64,000 bases of DNA. Source: JAWLBY01 sp041687455. GTDB taxonomy: Bacteria; Pseudomonadota; Gammaproteobacteria; Xanthomonadales; Xanthomonadaceae. The notes below the pieces were generated by a model that ran no database searches, was not told where the DNA came from, and saw nothing but the letters and a program-made list of their open reading frames with translations. The stretch spans positions 1 through 64,000 of the forward strand of contig JAWLBY010000007.1 in assembly GCA_041687455.1 (NCBI GenBank). Reading direction: 5' to 3'. Below are positions 31,434 to 40,671 of the stretch, one piece after another; positions within the stretch are counted from its first letter, which is position 1; the number at the start of each line of letters is the position of its first letter. A program made the translations under genes and the position numbers.

Positions 31434-31933
31434 AGATCGACGAGATGATCCGCCGGCCGGCGTTCTGGTTCGCGTCCGGATTCGGCGCCGGACTGTCACC
31501 GATCGCGCCGGGCACGGTCGGCGCTGCGGTCGCGCTGCTGCCGTGGGCGCTGCTCAGCACGCTGCCCTGGCACGAATACCTGGCGATCACCGCCGCGGTG
31601 TTCGCGCTCGGCGTCTGGGCCGCGCAGGACGTGATCGCGGAACTGAAGATCGAGGATCCCGGCGTCGTCGTGATGGACGAATGGATCGGCGTCTGGATCA
31701 CGCTGTTCCTCGCCCCGCCCGGCTGGATCTGGGTGTTGGCGGGGTTCGCGCTGTTCCGGCTGTTCGACATTCTCAAGCCGTGGCCGGTCAACTGGGTCGA
31801 CGACCACGTCAAGGGCGGTTTCGGCGCGATGTTCGACGACGCGCTGGCTGGCCTGTATGCGTTCGCGCTGCTGCAGCTTGCCGCGTGGCAGGCACCGAAC
31901 CTGTTGGCCTGGTGGCAGCAGCTCGGCGGCTGA
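31430..31933 (+). CDS. pgpA: Phosphatidylglycerophosphatase A
   Basis: A 167-residue inner-membrane phosphatase making phosphatidylglycerol from its phosphate. The catalytic acidic segment VVVMDEWIGVWIT and the N-terminal GFGAGLSPIAPGTVGA motif are typical; the FRLFDILKPWPVNWVDDHVKGGFGAMFDDALAG stretch carries the remaining conserved acids. Three to four membrane segments are visible. It is the last gene of the rib-nusB-thiL-pgpA block and is convergent with the glycosylase gene 15 bases away. Confidence 0.95.
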   Translation: MKIDEMIRRPAFWFASGFGAGLSPIAPGTVGAAVALLPWALLSTLPWHEYLAITAAVFALGVWAAQDVIAELKIEDPGVVVMDEWIGVWITLFLAPPGWIWVLAGFALFRLFDILKPWPVNWVDDHVKGGFGAMFDDALAGLYAFALLQLAAWQAPNLLAWWQQLGG

Positions 31934-31948
31934 CGCCGGCACTGCGCG

Positions 31949-32539
31949 CTACGCGCGGCCGAGCACCGACGCGACTTCACCGCGCAGCAACGGCACGACC
32001 TGCTCCTCGAACCACGGATTGGCGCGAATCCACAACTGGTTGCGCGGGCTCGGGTGTGGCAGCGGGATGAAGCGTGGCAGGTACTCGGCGTGCGCCCGCA
32101 CAGTGTCGGTCAGCGTCTTCTTGCGCCGACTGCCGAGGAAATACGCCTGGGCGTAATGGCCGATCAGCAGCGTCAGCTCGACCTGCGGCAGCAGCGGCAG
32201 CAATTGCGGGTGCCACAGTTTCGAACATTCCGGCCGCGGCGGCAGGTCGCCGGCAGCGCCGCGCCCCGGATAGCAGAAGCCCATCGGCACGATCGCGACC
32301 TCGCGTTCATCGTAGAACCGCTCGCGGTCGAGACCGAGCCAGTGTCGCAGCCGGATGCCGCTGGCATCGTTCCACGGGATGCCGCTCTCGTGCACCTTGG
32401 TGCCCGGCGCCTGGCCGACGATCAACAGCCGCGCCGTGGGGCTCGCACGCAGGATCGGGTTCGGGCCCAGCGGCAGCTCGGCCTCGCAGCGGCGGCAGGC
32501 GCCGATTTCGGTCAGCAGCGTGGACAGCGGATCGGTCAT
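31949..32539 (-). CDS. Uracil-DNA glycosylase family protein, Fe-S type
   Basis: A 196-residue member of the uracil-DNA glycosylase superfamily. Motif 1 is VGQAPGTKVH at 41-50 (family 4 has GEAPG), motif 2 is LPHPSPRN near 160-167. Four cysteines at 15, 18, 89 and 105 give the C-x2-C ... C-x15-C spacing that binds a 4Fe-4S cluster in family 4 enzymes. The glutamine for glutamate in motif 1 and the GIPWNDASGIRLRHWLG segment mark a divergent subgroup, so the exact base specificity is open. ATG 32539 is chosen; a longer opening to 32653 lacks similarity. Confidence 0.82.
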   Translation of the reverse strand: MTDPLSTLLTEIGACRRCEAELPLGPNPILRASPTARLLIVGQAPGTKVHESGIPWNDASGIRLRHWLGLDRERFYDEREVAIVPMGFCYPGRGAAGDLPPRPECSKLWHPQLLPLLPQVELTLLIGHYAQAYFLGSRRKKTLTDTVRAHAEYLPRFIPLPHPSPRNQLWIRANPWFEEQVVPLLRGEVASVLGRA

Positions 32540-32698
32540 CGCGCCTGGGGTGTCTGCGGGTTGCCGAAGGGTACCTGCATCGGCACCGGTTGCCGATGTT
32601 CGTGCGTCACGGAATTTCGCCCGGCCCGGCCCGGCCCGCCAAAGCCGGGTCATGCCGTGCGTCGGATGGGACCGACGCCATGCCGGCCCGCGCCGGGC

Positions 32699-34084
32699 TC
32701 ATGCGGGCGGCAGCAACTTGCCCGGGTTGAGGATGCCGTGCGGGTCGAAGCCGGCCTTGATCGCGCGCATCAGGTCCAAGGTGACCGGATCAAGCGCACG
32801 CGCCATGTAATCACGCTTGGCGACGCCGATGCCGTGTTCGCCCGACAGCAGACCGCCGAGCGCGAGCACGGCGTCGAACACCTCGTTCAAGCACGTCGTG
32901 GCGGCCGCGGCCTGGCGCGGATCGCTGCCGTCGAACATCAGGTTGACGTGCAGGTTGCCATTGCCGGCATGGCCGAAACAGACCGTCGTGATCGCGTGCT
33001 TCGCGCCGAGCGCAGCGACTGCGCGGACCAGCTCCGGCAGCCGGCTGACCGGCACGACGACATCTTCGTTGATCTTGTCCGGTGCGACCGAGCGCAGCGC
33101 CGGCGACAGCGCGCGTCGCGCTGCCCACAGCGTCGCCAGCTCGTCGGCGCTGCGTGCGGCGGCAACCTCGATCAGGCCGTCGCCACGGGCGGCGGCGGCC
33201 AGCGCGGCGACGCTGTCGTCGATCGTTTCGCTGCGGCCGTCGGCCTCGAACAGCAGCAGCGCCTGGGCGGCGGCCGGCACGTCGGCGCCGCGAGCGCGGA
33301 CCAGCGCCAGCGCCGCGCCGTCCATGAACTCCAGTGCCGCCGGCGTGACCGGCTGCGCCATCAGCCGGGCGACTGCGGCGGCGGCGGCGTCGACGCTGGC
33401 GTACAGCGCGCGCAGGCCGCGCCGCGCCGGTGCCAGCGGCGTGATCCGGACCGTCGCCTCGGTGATCAGCGCCAGTGTGCCTTCCGAGCCGACCAGCAGG
33501 CGGGCCAGGTCGAAGCCGGTCGCATTCTTGGTGATCGGAGCGCCGCAGCGAAAGCCGCGGCCGCGGCCATCGACCGCGCGCAGCGCCAGCACGTTGTCGC
33601 GACTGGCGCCGTACTTGACCGTGCGCGGGCCGCCGGCATTGCAGGCGAGGTTGCCGCCGACCGTCGAGTACGGCGCCGAGGTCGGGTCCGGCGCCCAGAA
33701 AAAGCCGTGCGGTGCCAGTGCGGCCTGCAGCTCGCCATTCAGTACACCGGGCTCGACGACGGCATAGCGGTCAGCCGTGTTGATCGCGACGATCCGGTTC
33801 ATCCGCTCGAAACTGACCACGACGCCGCCGGCGAGCGGCACGCTGGCGCCGGTGGTGTTGCTGCCGCGTCCGCGGGCGACGACCGGCACGCGATGATCGG
33901 CACAGGCGCGCAGCAGCGCTTCGACCTGCGCGTGCTCGGTCGGCAGCGCGACGGCCTGCGGCGGGGCATCGCGGCGGGAGTTGTCGTAACCGTATGGCAG
34001 GCAGTCGGCGGCCGCAGTCAGCAGGCCGGCGTCGCCGAGCGCCGCGCGTAGCGCATCGAGCACCACGGTCGGCAGCGCGGTCAC
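32699..34084 (-). CDS. FAD-linked oxidase (GlcD/D-lactate dehydrogenase-like)
   Basis: A 461-residue flavoprotein of the FAD-binding PCMH family. The FAD pyrophosphate loop is VPVVARGRGSNTTGASVPLA, and DPTSAPYSTVGGNLACNAGG is the second FAD contact. The C-terminal FAD-oxidase domain holds the substrate/metal histidines in CFGHAGNGNLHVN and ends GEHGIGVAKRDYM. Family members oxidise D-2-hydroxy acids such as D-lactate, glycolate or D-2-hydroxyglutarate; which one is not evident. The GTG start at 34084 overlaps the yraN stop by four bases, placing it in the lpoA-yraN unit. An earlier ATG (34165) would only add basic residues antisense-like to yraN. Confidence 0.9.
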   Translation of the reverse strand: MTALPTVVLDALRAALGDAGLLTAAADCLPYGYDNSRRDAPPQAVALPTEHAQVEALLRACADHRVPVVARGRGSNTTGASVPLAGGVVVSFERMNRIVAINTADRYAVVEPGVLNGELQAALAPHGFFWAPDPTSAPYSTVGGNLACNAGGPRTVKYGASRDNVLALRAVDGRGRGFRCGAPITKNATGFDLARLLVGSEGTLALITEATVRITPLAPARRGLRALYASVDAAAAAVARLMAQPVTPAALEFMDGAALALVRARGADVPAAAQALLLFEADGRSETIDDSVAALAAAARGDGLIEVAAARSADELATLWAARRALSPALRSVAPDKINEDVVVPVSRLPELVRAVAALGAKHAITTVCFGHAGNGNLHVNLMFDGSDPRQAAAATTCLNEVFDAVLALGGLLSGEHGIGVAKRDYMARALDPVTLDLMRAIKAGFDPHGILNPGKLLPPA

Positions 34085-34446
34085 CAGCCGCCGTCCAGTT
34101 GGAACGCGTCGCGGATCCACTCGAGCGGCCGGTCGGCGCCGAGCGCGACGACGTCGAACCGGCATGGCCGCTGCGCCAGCCGCGGGTGATCGGCCAGATA
34201 CAGCGCGGCGGCTTTCGCGAGCTTGTGCTGCTTGTGGCGATCGACCGACATGCTGCCGCCGCCGAAGCCGGCGCCGCGGCGATAGCGCACCTCGACGAAT
34301 ACCAGCATGTCGCCGTCGTCCATCACCAGGTCGAGCTCACCGACCCGGTAGCGGACATTGCGCTGGCGCAGCCGCAGCCCGGCGCGCTCGAGTGCGCGGC
34401 AGGCCTCGTCCTCGCGCGCGGCGCCCTCAGCCAGCCGGTCCGCCAT
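34081..34446 (-). CDS. yraN: YraN family (UPF0102) nuclease-fold protein
   Basis: A 121-residue protein of the UPF0102 family with a restriction-endonuclease-like fold. The pattern is visible as AREDEACRALERAGLRLRQRNVRYRVGELDLVMDD with the E-x-D core in GELDLV and the following VFVEVRYR. Its biological role is not settled. It overlaps lpoA by 20 bases and the FAD oxidase gene by four, so all three are co-transcribed. The lpoA-yraN order is conserved across gammaproteobacteria. Confidence 0.92.
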   Translation of the reverse strand: MADRLAEGAAREDEACRALERAGLRLRQRNVRYRVGELDLVMDDGDMLVFVEVRYRRGAGFGGGSMSVDRHKQHKLAKAAALYLADHPRLAQRPCRFDVVALGADRPLEWIRDAFQLDGGW

Positions 34447-36247
34447 CGGGGCTCCGATCGGTTGCATGCACCGGGCCGGGCAGCAGCGCGTTGGCATTGA
34501 CCAGCCGGGCGCGCTGGCTGCGGAAGGTCGCGACGCCCGGCTCGCGACGCACTTCGCCGAACGGATCGATCCGCAGCCGACCGGTCGCGCCGTCGAGCGC
34601 GCTGCCGTCGCGCAGCAGCCGCTCGCGCTCGGCCAGCAGCCGGTAGGCGTCGATGCCGAACGCGAACAGCCGCGCCGCCGGGCCGCGCGCGCTGTCGAAG
34701 CGGGCTGCCAGTGCGTCGCGATCGGGCAGGCCGGGCAGGGTGCCGACCAGCCACGGCACCTCGGTGAATTCGATGCCGTTGAGATCGCGGTCGAGCCGGT
34801 TGCCGTCGTCGGCGGCGTTGATGCTGGAGGTTGCGAAGATCGGCACCTCGGTGATGCCGAAGATCCGCAACTGCGGCACCGCCAGCCGTGCCTGGCTCGG
34901 CCGCAGTGCCATGAACACCGCATCGAAGCCGGCGTCGTGGGCGATCTTGAGGTCGGTCGGGGCCGAGGTCGGCAGGTTGGCAGCCAGCAGTGTGTTGCGG
35001 ATCGGGTCGAGGTAGTCGACGCCTTCGTCCGGCACCAGGACCGTGCCGAGCAGCTCGCCGCCGGCCTGCAGGTGGCGCGCGGTGAAGCCGCCGAGCGCAC
35101 GCTGCGCCGAGTCGTCCATGCCGACCACCGCCAGCACCCGGCGCAGGCCGTTCTGCTGCAGCCGACTCGCGATTGCCGCCGCTTCTTCCTCCGGTGCCAG
35201 CGCGAAGCTCAGGTGGCCGGGCGGCAGCGGATTGAGGCTGCGGTTCAGCGCCAGCAGCGGCACCGGCAACTGCGGCTGCGCGAACAGCATCGTGACCGAG
35301 TCGCGCGACAGCGGGCCGACCACCACGTCGGCGCCGGCCGCGACCGCCTGCCGGTACGCGCCGACCGCCTGTTCCGGCGTTTCGCCACTGTCGAACACGC
35401 GGACCTGCGGGCGCGGACTGCCGCCGTCGAAATACGCGCTCATGAATCCGTCACGGACGGTCGCCGCGGCCAGCGCGAGCGGACCCGACTGCGGCAGCAG
35501 CAGCGCGATCCGGCCCGGCCCGGGGCCGACCGGGAGAGTGCCGTCGGGCATCCGTCGCTGGGCGCGCATCGCCTCCGGCACAGCCAGGCCGCGAGCGGTC
35601 AGCGCCCGCGCAGCATACGGCTGCAATGCTGCACCGGCAGGCAGCCGCGTGCTGCCGTCGCGCAGCGCGTGGTCGCTCAGCGTGTTCAGCAACTGGCGGA
35701 TCCGCCGCGCGTTGTCGGTGCGCTCGGTGCCGCCGAGCAGCGGATCGAGTTCGGCGTACTCGAGGGCGGCGCCGAACCGGTCGCCGAGCGCTTCGGCGGC
35801 GCGGCCGCGCAGCTCGAAGAAGCGGGCGCGGTGCGGCTGCAGCACGCGCGACGGTGCCAATGCCAGCAGCGTCGCGACCTGCTGCGGCTGCCCGTCGGCC
35901 AGCGCCAGCTCGGCCTGCAGCAACAGCAGTCGCTGCCGCTCGTCCTCGCTGAGCGCGCGGCTGCGCACGTCGGCCAGCGCCTGCGCCGCCTGCTGCAGCA
36001 GGCCTTCCTCGCGCCAGGCTTCGGCGGCGCGCAGCCGGTAGTAGTCACGGTGTGCCCGGCTGCGTTCGGCGGCGTCGAGCCAGGCCAGCGCAGCGCCGCG
36101 GAAGTCGCCGTCGCGGTACAGCGCCTCGGCCTGGCTGGCATCGGCGGGCAGGTCGCGCACGCCCGGCGCGCCGCCTGGCGCACAGCCGACGAGCAGCAGC
36201 ACGACGAGCACGACGGCGAACGACGCAATGACGGGCGATCGGGGCAT
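34427..36247 (-). CDS. lpoA: Penicillin-binding protein activator LpoA
   Basis: A 606-residue outer-membrane lipoprotein that activates PBP1A, which is encoded at 46327-48792. The signal peptide ends in lipobox LVGC with cysteine 22. A TPR-like helical domain covers about 30-220 and a type I periplasmic-binding-protein-like domain about 245-570 (starts GRIALLLPQSGPLALAA, contains VVVGPLSRDSV). It is somewhat shorter than E. coli LpoA (678). It is divergent from rsmI with 208 bases between, and overlaps yraN. Confidence 0.92.
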   Translation of the reverse strand: MPRSPVIASFAVVLVVLLLVGCAPGGAPGVRDLPADASQAEALYRDGDFRGAALAWLDAAERSRAHRDYYRLRAAEAWREEGLLQQAAQALADVRSRALSEDERQRLLLLQAELALADGQPQQVATLLALAPSRVLQPHRARFFELRGRAAEALGDRFGAALEYAELDPLLGGTERTDNARRIRQLLNTLSDHALRDGSTRLPAGAALQPYAARALTARGLAVPEAMRAQRRMPDGTLPVGPGPGRIALLLPQSGPLALAAATVRDGFMSAYFDGGSPRPQVRVFDSGETPEQAVGAYRQAVAAGADVVVGPLSRDSVTMLFAQPQLPVPLLALNRSLNPLPPGHLSFALAPEEEAAAIASRLQQNGLRRVLAVVGMDDSAQRALGGFTARHLQAGGELLGTVLVPDEGVDYLDPIRNTLLAANLPTSAPTDLKIAHDAGFDAVFMALRPSQARLAVPQLRIFGITEVPIFATSSINAADDGNRLDRDLNGIEFTEVPWLVGTLPGLPDRDALAARFDSARGPAARLFAFGIDAYRLLAERERLLRDGSALDGATGRLRIDPFGEVRREPGVATFRSQRARLVNANALLPGPVHATDRSPDGGPAG

Positions 36248-36455
36248 GGGCAGCTTCGGCAAGCGAGAATGGCATGATGATAGCGGATGGCTCCGCCGGC
36301 CCCGGCGGGCGGGCTGAACGCTTCGCTGCCCGGCGGATGGTCGCGCGTGCGGTTTCGCCGACGGCGCAGCCGTGCCTGTGCGGCGATCGCCGATCGGTTG
36401 TCGCGGTCGCGTCCCCCGCCGTCGGCGGCGTTCCCACTTCCTCAGGCTTCGACGC

Positions 36456-37286
36456 ATGGATCAAGCGAAACCGGCCGGCGTGTTGCACGTCGTCGCGACT
36501 CCGATCGGCAATCTCGGCGACATCAGTGCGCGGGCGATCGACGTGCTGCGCGCGGTCGATGCGATCCTCGCCGAGGACACCCGCCACAGCCGGCCGCTGC
36601 TGCAGCAGTTCGGCATCGACCGGCCCATGCTGGCGCTGCACGAGCACAACGAGGCGGCCCTGGCCGAGCGGCTGGTCGAGCGGCTGGCTGCCGGCGAGTC
36701 GTTCGCGTTGATCTCCGATGCCGGCACGCCGCTGGTCAGCGATCCCGGGTTCCGGCTGGTGCGGGCGGCACGGGCGGCGGGAGTGCGGGTCAGTCCGGTG
36801 CCGGGCGCCTGTGCGGCGATCGCGGCGCTGTCGGTGGCCGGGCTGCCGAGCGACCGGTTCTGCTTCGAGGGCTTCCTGCCGGCCAAGGCGGGCGCCCGAC
36901 GACAACGGATCGCCGAACTGGCCGACGAAGCGCGCACGCTGGTGTTCTACGAGAGTTCGCACCGGATTGCCGAGACACTGGCCGACATGGCAGGCGGTTT
37001 CGGTGCCGATCGGCCGGCGGTGCTCGCGCGCGAACTGACCAAGCGCTTCGAAACCGTACTGGATGGGCCGCTTGCCATGCTGGCCGAGCGGGTCGTCGCT
37101 GATCCGGACCAGCAGCGCGGCGAGTTCGTCGTGATCGTCGACGGGGCGCCGGACAGCGACGACCGCGCGCTGCAGCAGGGTCGGCGGCTGTACCGCGCGC
37201 TGGTCGAACATCTGCCGCCGTCGCAGGCGGCCCGGATCGCCGCCGAGCTCAGCGGCGCGCCGCGCAAGGCGTTGTACGGCGGGTGA
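36456..37286 (+). CDS. rsmI: 16S rRNA 2'-O-ribose C1402 methyltransferase RsmI
   Basis: A 276-residue SAM-dependent methyltransferase of the tetrapyrrole-methylase fold that modifies C1402 of 16S rRNA. Signatures: LHVVATPIGNLGDISARA at the N-terminus, AEDTRHSRPLL, ALISDAGTPLVSDPG and PVPGACAAIAALSVAG-LPSDRFCFEGFLP. The ATG at 36456 fits the family start. It is divergent from lpoA, the conserved yraL(rsmI)/lpoA pair. No RNase P RNA is present in the gap upstream. Confidence 0.96.
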   Translation: MDQAKPAGVLHVVATPIGNLGDISARAIDVLRAVDAILAEDTRHSRPLLQQFGIDRPMLALHEHNEAALAERLVERLAAGESFALISDAGTPLVSDPGFRLVRAARAAGVRVSPVPGACAAIAALSVAGLPSDRFCFEGFLPAKAGARRQRIAELADEARTLVFYESSHRIAETLADMAGGFGADRPAVLARELTKRFETVLDGPLAMLAERVVADPDQQRGEFVVIVDGAPDSDDRALQQGRRLYRALVEHLPPSQAARIAAELSGAPRKALYGG

Positions 37287-37397
37287 GGGGAAGGCAACAG
37301 TCGCTCGCCTGGCGGCCGGCCTTCGAGCGCACGCCGCCGTTGCGCCATGCGGTCTCGGCATCGATCGGGCTCGTCGGTTTCGAATCGATGAAACCGG

Positions 37398-38102
37398 TCA
37401 GCCGAGCCGTCGGTTCGAACCGAGGGTGCGCATCCGCCGGTTGATCGCCGGCCGCGAGACCAGTCCGAACACGACGCCGAGCACGAAACCGGCCAGGTGC
37501 GCCGACCACGCGACCGCACCGAAACCGGGGCCGACGAACGTGAAGATCAGTTGCAGCGCCGCCCACAGGCCAATCATCAGCGACGCCGGCGTGCGAACGA
37601 ACTCGAGGAACAGGCCGAGCGGCACGACGAAACCGAGCCGCGCGCGAGGGAACAGTGCCAGATAGGCGCCGATCAGCGTCGACACCGCTCCGCTCGCGCC
37701 GATCACGACCGAGCGCGGAAAATCCAGCAGCAGCACGGCCGACAGGTTCGCCAGTGCGCCGCCGAGCACGTACAGCAGCAGGAACCGCAATGGCCCCAGC
37801 GCGCGCTCGGCCGGAATGCCGAAGATCGCGAGGAACAGCAGGTTGCCGATCAGGTGCAGCCAGTCGACGTGGATGAACACTGCCGTCGCCAGCGTCAGCG
37901 GCCGCAGTTCGAGCAGCCCCTGCCAGGTCGCGCCGCCCGGGAACAGCGTTTCCGGCACCGCTCCCCAGCGGCGCAGGAACAGCATTCGCGGCTCGGCATC
38001 GAGCAGTGCCAGCGCGACGTAGGCGGCGACCGACACCAGCACCAGCAGCGGCGTGACCCAGACCGGCGGGGCGCGGCGGCGCGACGGGACGTCGATGAAC
38101 AT
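37398..38102 (-). CDS. Rhomboid family intramembrane serine protease
   Basis: A 234-residue membrane protease with six hydrophobic segments. The catalytic dyad is S137 in GASGAVS and H202 in AHLAGF; the oxyanion-type residues are in HLIGN (H83, N87). The family motif for the second helix (HVDWLHLIGNLLFL) is intact, so it should be active. The substrate is unknown. The N-terminus is a short basic cytoplasmic tail. Confidence 0.9.
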   Translation of the reverse strand: MFIDVPSRRRAPPVWVTPLLVLVSVAAYVALALLDAEPRMLFLRRWGAVPETLFPGGATWQGLLELRPLTLATAVFIHVDWLHLIGNLLFLAIFGIPAERALGPLRFLLLYVLGGALANLSAVLLLDFPRSVVIGASGAVSTLIGAYLALFPRARLGFVVPLGLFLEFVRTPASLMIGLWAALQLIFTFVGPGFGAVAWSAHLAGFVLGVVFGLVSRPAINRRMRTLGSNRRLG

Positions 38103-38149
38103 GGGCGGGCCTCCCGGGCGATCGCGTCAGCGCACGGGCGGCGCGCCGC

Positions 38150-38902
38150 TCACTGGCGTGGCAGCAGGTAGGGCTGGCCGTCGACCGTCAGCACGACGCC
38201 GTCACGGCGAATCTCGCTCACTTCGAGCGTATCGTCGATGTGCTGGCCTTCGCCGTAGCGATGGCCATCGATCAACGCGAAGCGCTGTTCGGGCTGCTCG
38301 GCGTAGACATGGATGCTCATCCGCAACGGCGGCAGCCGGCGACGGGTGTCGGCATCGAGCAGCGGCACCGCTGGCAGCGATGGTTCGCTTGCGACGGCAG
38401 AGGCGGCCGTGACCGCCGCCGGCGCCGCGTCGTCGAGCGGCGGTTGGGGTTCGGCGGGCGCGGTCGGTCCGCCGGCGGCGGGCGTCGCCGCGGTGGCTGC
38501 AGCGATCGGGGGCAGTGCATTGGTCGAAGAAGCCGGTGTTGCGGTCGACCGGACCGGTTCCGGCGTCGCGGGCGAGGGTGTCGCGCTGGCCGCGGCTGGC
38601 CGCTGGCTGGCGGGCGCGGCTGCGGCGGGCGGCGCATCGATGGCCGATCGGTCCGGCTCGGCTGACGGCGCCGGAACGCCCCTGGCGGCGCTCGGCGACG
38701 ACGGCGCGGGCTCCGCGCCGCTGCCGCGGCCGAACCACCAACCGCCGGCGGCGACCAGCGCCAGCATCGGCACCACGGCGGCGATCGCCAGCCAGCGCGG
38801 CCGGCGGCAGGCCGCGCTCGGCATCGGTGTCAGCAGGCCCGGCGCACGACCCAGTTGCCGTTCAGCTTCCGACTTGCGCAGCGCTTCGAGGATCAGCGAC
38901 AT
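38150..38902 (-). CDS. gspB: General secretion pathway protein GspB-like
   Basis: A 250-residue inner-membrane protein. It begins with MSLILEALRKSEAERQLG, the typical GspB/ExeB N-terminus, has one membrane helix at about 37-57, a long Ala/Pro-rich linker (about 60-180), and a C-terminal GspB domain from about 190 (HVYAEQPEQRFALIDGHRYG, ending VDGQPYLLPRQ). With GspA it helps assemble the type II secretion secretin through the peptidoglycan. It lies eleven bases after gspA. No other type II secretion gene is in the window. Confidence 0.87.
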   Translation of the reverse strand: MSLILEALRKSEAERQLGRAPGLLTPMPSAACRRPRWLAIAAVVPMLALVAAGGWWFGRGSGAEPAPSSPSAARGVPAPSAEPDRSAIDAPPAAAAPASQRPAAASATPSPATPEPVRSTATPASSTNALPPIAAATAATPAAGGPTAPAEPQPPLDDAAPAAVTAASAVASEPSLPAVPLLDADTRRRLPPLRMSIHVYAEQPEQRFALIDGHRYGEGQHIDDTLEVSEIRRDGVVLTVDGQPYLLPRQ

Positions 38903-38913
38903 CGGCGCGCCCG

Positions 38914-40509
38914 CTACGACAGGCTGCGCCGCAGCCGCGGGCCGCCCGGCTCTTCGGCGGTCAGCGCGAGCAGCGTTTCCGGACCGACGATGCCGTCCGG
39001 AATCAGTCCGTGGGACGCCTGCAGCCGGCGCACCGCGTCCTCGATGGTGGCGTCGAACATCGCCGGCCCCTGTGCGACCCGGTCGATCAGCCCGCGCTCG
39101 TACAGCCGCTCGCGCACCCAGTCGACCGCGACCCCGCTGTCGCCGCGGCGCAGATGGCCGGGAATGAAGGTCGGGGCGCGCCAGACGACATGGAATTCGC
39201 CGAGCCAGACCCGTTCGAGCTGCCGTCGCGAGACGTCGAAGGTTTCCCCGGCCAGCGCGATCCGCGCGCGCGTCGCGCTGAGTCCGAGCAGGACCGCGCG
39301 GGCCTCCTGGCCGTCGGCCGACAGCCGCAGGATGGCCGGCCGGCGCAGCGTTTCGAGCTTGGTCAGCGTGCCGCCGCCGCGCAGGCAGTAGACCCCGGGA
39401 GCGAGCTGCGGCGGGCAGCGCGAGGCGGTCCGGACGTCGGCTTCGTCGGCACGCAGCAGCCATAGGGACAGCAATTGGGTCCAGGCGCCGGCTTCGGTAT
39501 TGCCGGCGTTGATGATCGCCGCGGCCAGCGCGTTGCTGTCGAGTTGCGGCGGGCCGCCCGCGGCGATCGGAGCGGGTGGCGTTTCCGGCTCCGGCTCGGC
39601 CACCGGCTTCGGCCACAGCGCGGCGATCGCGATGACCGCCGTCAGCACCGCGGCCACCACCCAGGCCGGCCGCACCTTCGGCAGCGGCCGCACCGGCGGC
39701 GGCATCGCCTCGGCCGCCGCCTCGTCGATCTGCCGCTCGCCGAGTTGCTGCAGGTTCTTCGCATAGCCGGCCATCAGTGCGCGGTCGGCGATCACGTTGA
39801 TCAGTCGCGGCACGCCGCCGGAATGGTGATGCAACCGGCGCAATGCGAGCCGGGTGAACGGGAAGCGACTGCAGCCGGCGACGGTCAGCCGATGGCGGAC
39901 GTAGGTCTCGGTCTCGTCGGCCGACAGCGGCGTCAGGTGGTAGCGCGCGGTGATCCGCTGCGCGAGCTGGCGCAGCTCGGGCTGGCCGAGCACGTCGCGC
40001 AGCTCGGGCTGGCCGAGCAGGATGATCTGCAGCAGCTTCTGGGTCGGCGTCTCGAGATTGGTCAGCAGCCGGACCTGCTCCAGCGCATCGTTCGACAGGT
40101 TCTGCGCCTCGTCGATGATCAGCACGACCCGCAGGCCCTGCGCATAGGCATCGAGCAGGTAGGCGTTCAGTGCATCGACCAGGCCCTTCAGGCTGCCGCG
40201 CCGGCCGGTCAGGTCGATCTTCAGCTCCTCGGCGATCGTCTCGAGCAGTTCGAGCGGCGACAGCCGTGGATTGAGCACCAGCGCGATCCGGGTGTTGTCC
40301 GGCAACTGTTCGAGCAGCAGCCGGCACAGCGTGGTCTTGCCGGTACCGACCTCGCCGGTCAGTTGCACGAAGCCGCCGCTGCCGCCCTGGCCGATGCCGT
40401 ACAGCAGGTGCGCGAGCGCATCCCGGTGGCGCTCGGACAGGAACACGAAGCGCGGGTCGGGAGTGATCGAGAATGGCGGCTCGCGGAGCCCGTAGTAGTC
40501 GAGATACAT
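38914..40509 (-). CDS. gspA: General secretion pathway ATPase GspA (ExeA-like)
   Basis: A 531-residue protein: AAA ATPase domain (Walker A GEVGTGKTT at 52-60, Walker B VVLIIDEAQNL near 125), one membrane helix near 285-305, and a periplasmic part ending in a peptidoglycan-binding domain (about 455-515; RLQASHGLIPDGIVGPETLLAL). This is the ExeA/GspA layout: ATP hydrolysis in the cytoplasm and peptidoglycan binding outside support secretin assembly. MYLDYYGLREPPFSITPDP is the standard start; ten residues earlier another ATG exists. It is followed by gspB. Confidence 0.93.
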   Translation of the reverse strand: MYLDYYGLREPPFSITPDPRFVFLSERHRDALAHLLYGIGQGGSGGFVQLTGEVGTGKTTLCRLLLEQLPDNTRIALVLNPRLSPLELLETIAEELKIDLTGRRGSLKGLVDALNAYLLDAYAQGLRVVLIIDEAQNLSNDALEQVRLLTNLETPTQKLLQIILLGQPELRDVLGQPELRQLAQRITARYHLTPLSADETETYVRHRLTVAGCSRFPFTRLALRRLHHHSGGVPRLINVIADRALMAGYAKNLQQLGERQIDEAAAEAMPPPVRPLPKVRPAWVVAAVLTAVIAIAALWPKPVAEPEPETPPAPIAAGGPPQLDSNALAAAIINAGNTEAGAWTQLLSLWLLRADEADVRTASRCPPQLAPGVYCLRGGGTLTKLETLRRPAILRLSADGQEARAVLLGLSATRARIALAGETFDVSRRQLERVWLGEFHVVWRAPTFIPGHLRRGDSGVAVDWVRERLYERGLIDRVAQGPAMFDATIEDAVRRLQASHGLIPDGIVGPETLLALTAEEPGGPRLRRSLS

Positions 40510-40671
40510 CCGTGGCAGGCCAGACGAAAGCGCCAGCACGGGGCTGGCGAACGGTTGCGGCAGGTTAAAGGCCGCGGTGCCGCGGCTGCGTTAGAAAGGT
40601 GTTAAACGGCGGGATTCAGGCTTCGCGGACCCGGCAGCAGGGTTACGCCGTTCATCGATTCGCGCCGGCGG

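Noticed and set aside
36248..36455. RNase P RNA next to rsmI
   Set aside because: The gap is only 208 bases, shorter than an RNase P RNA, and conserved P4 sequences are not seen.
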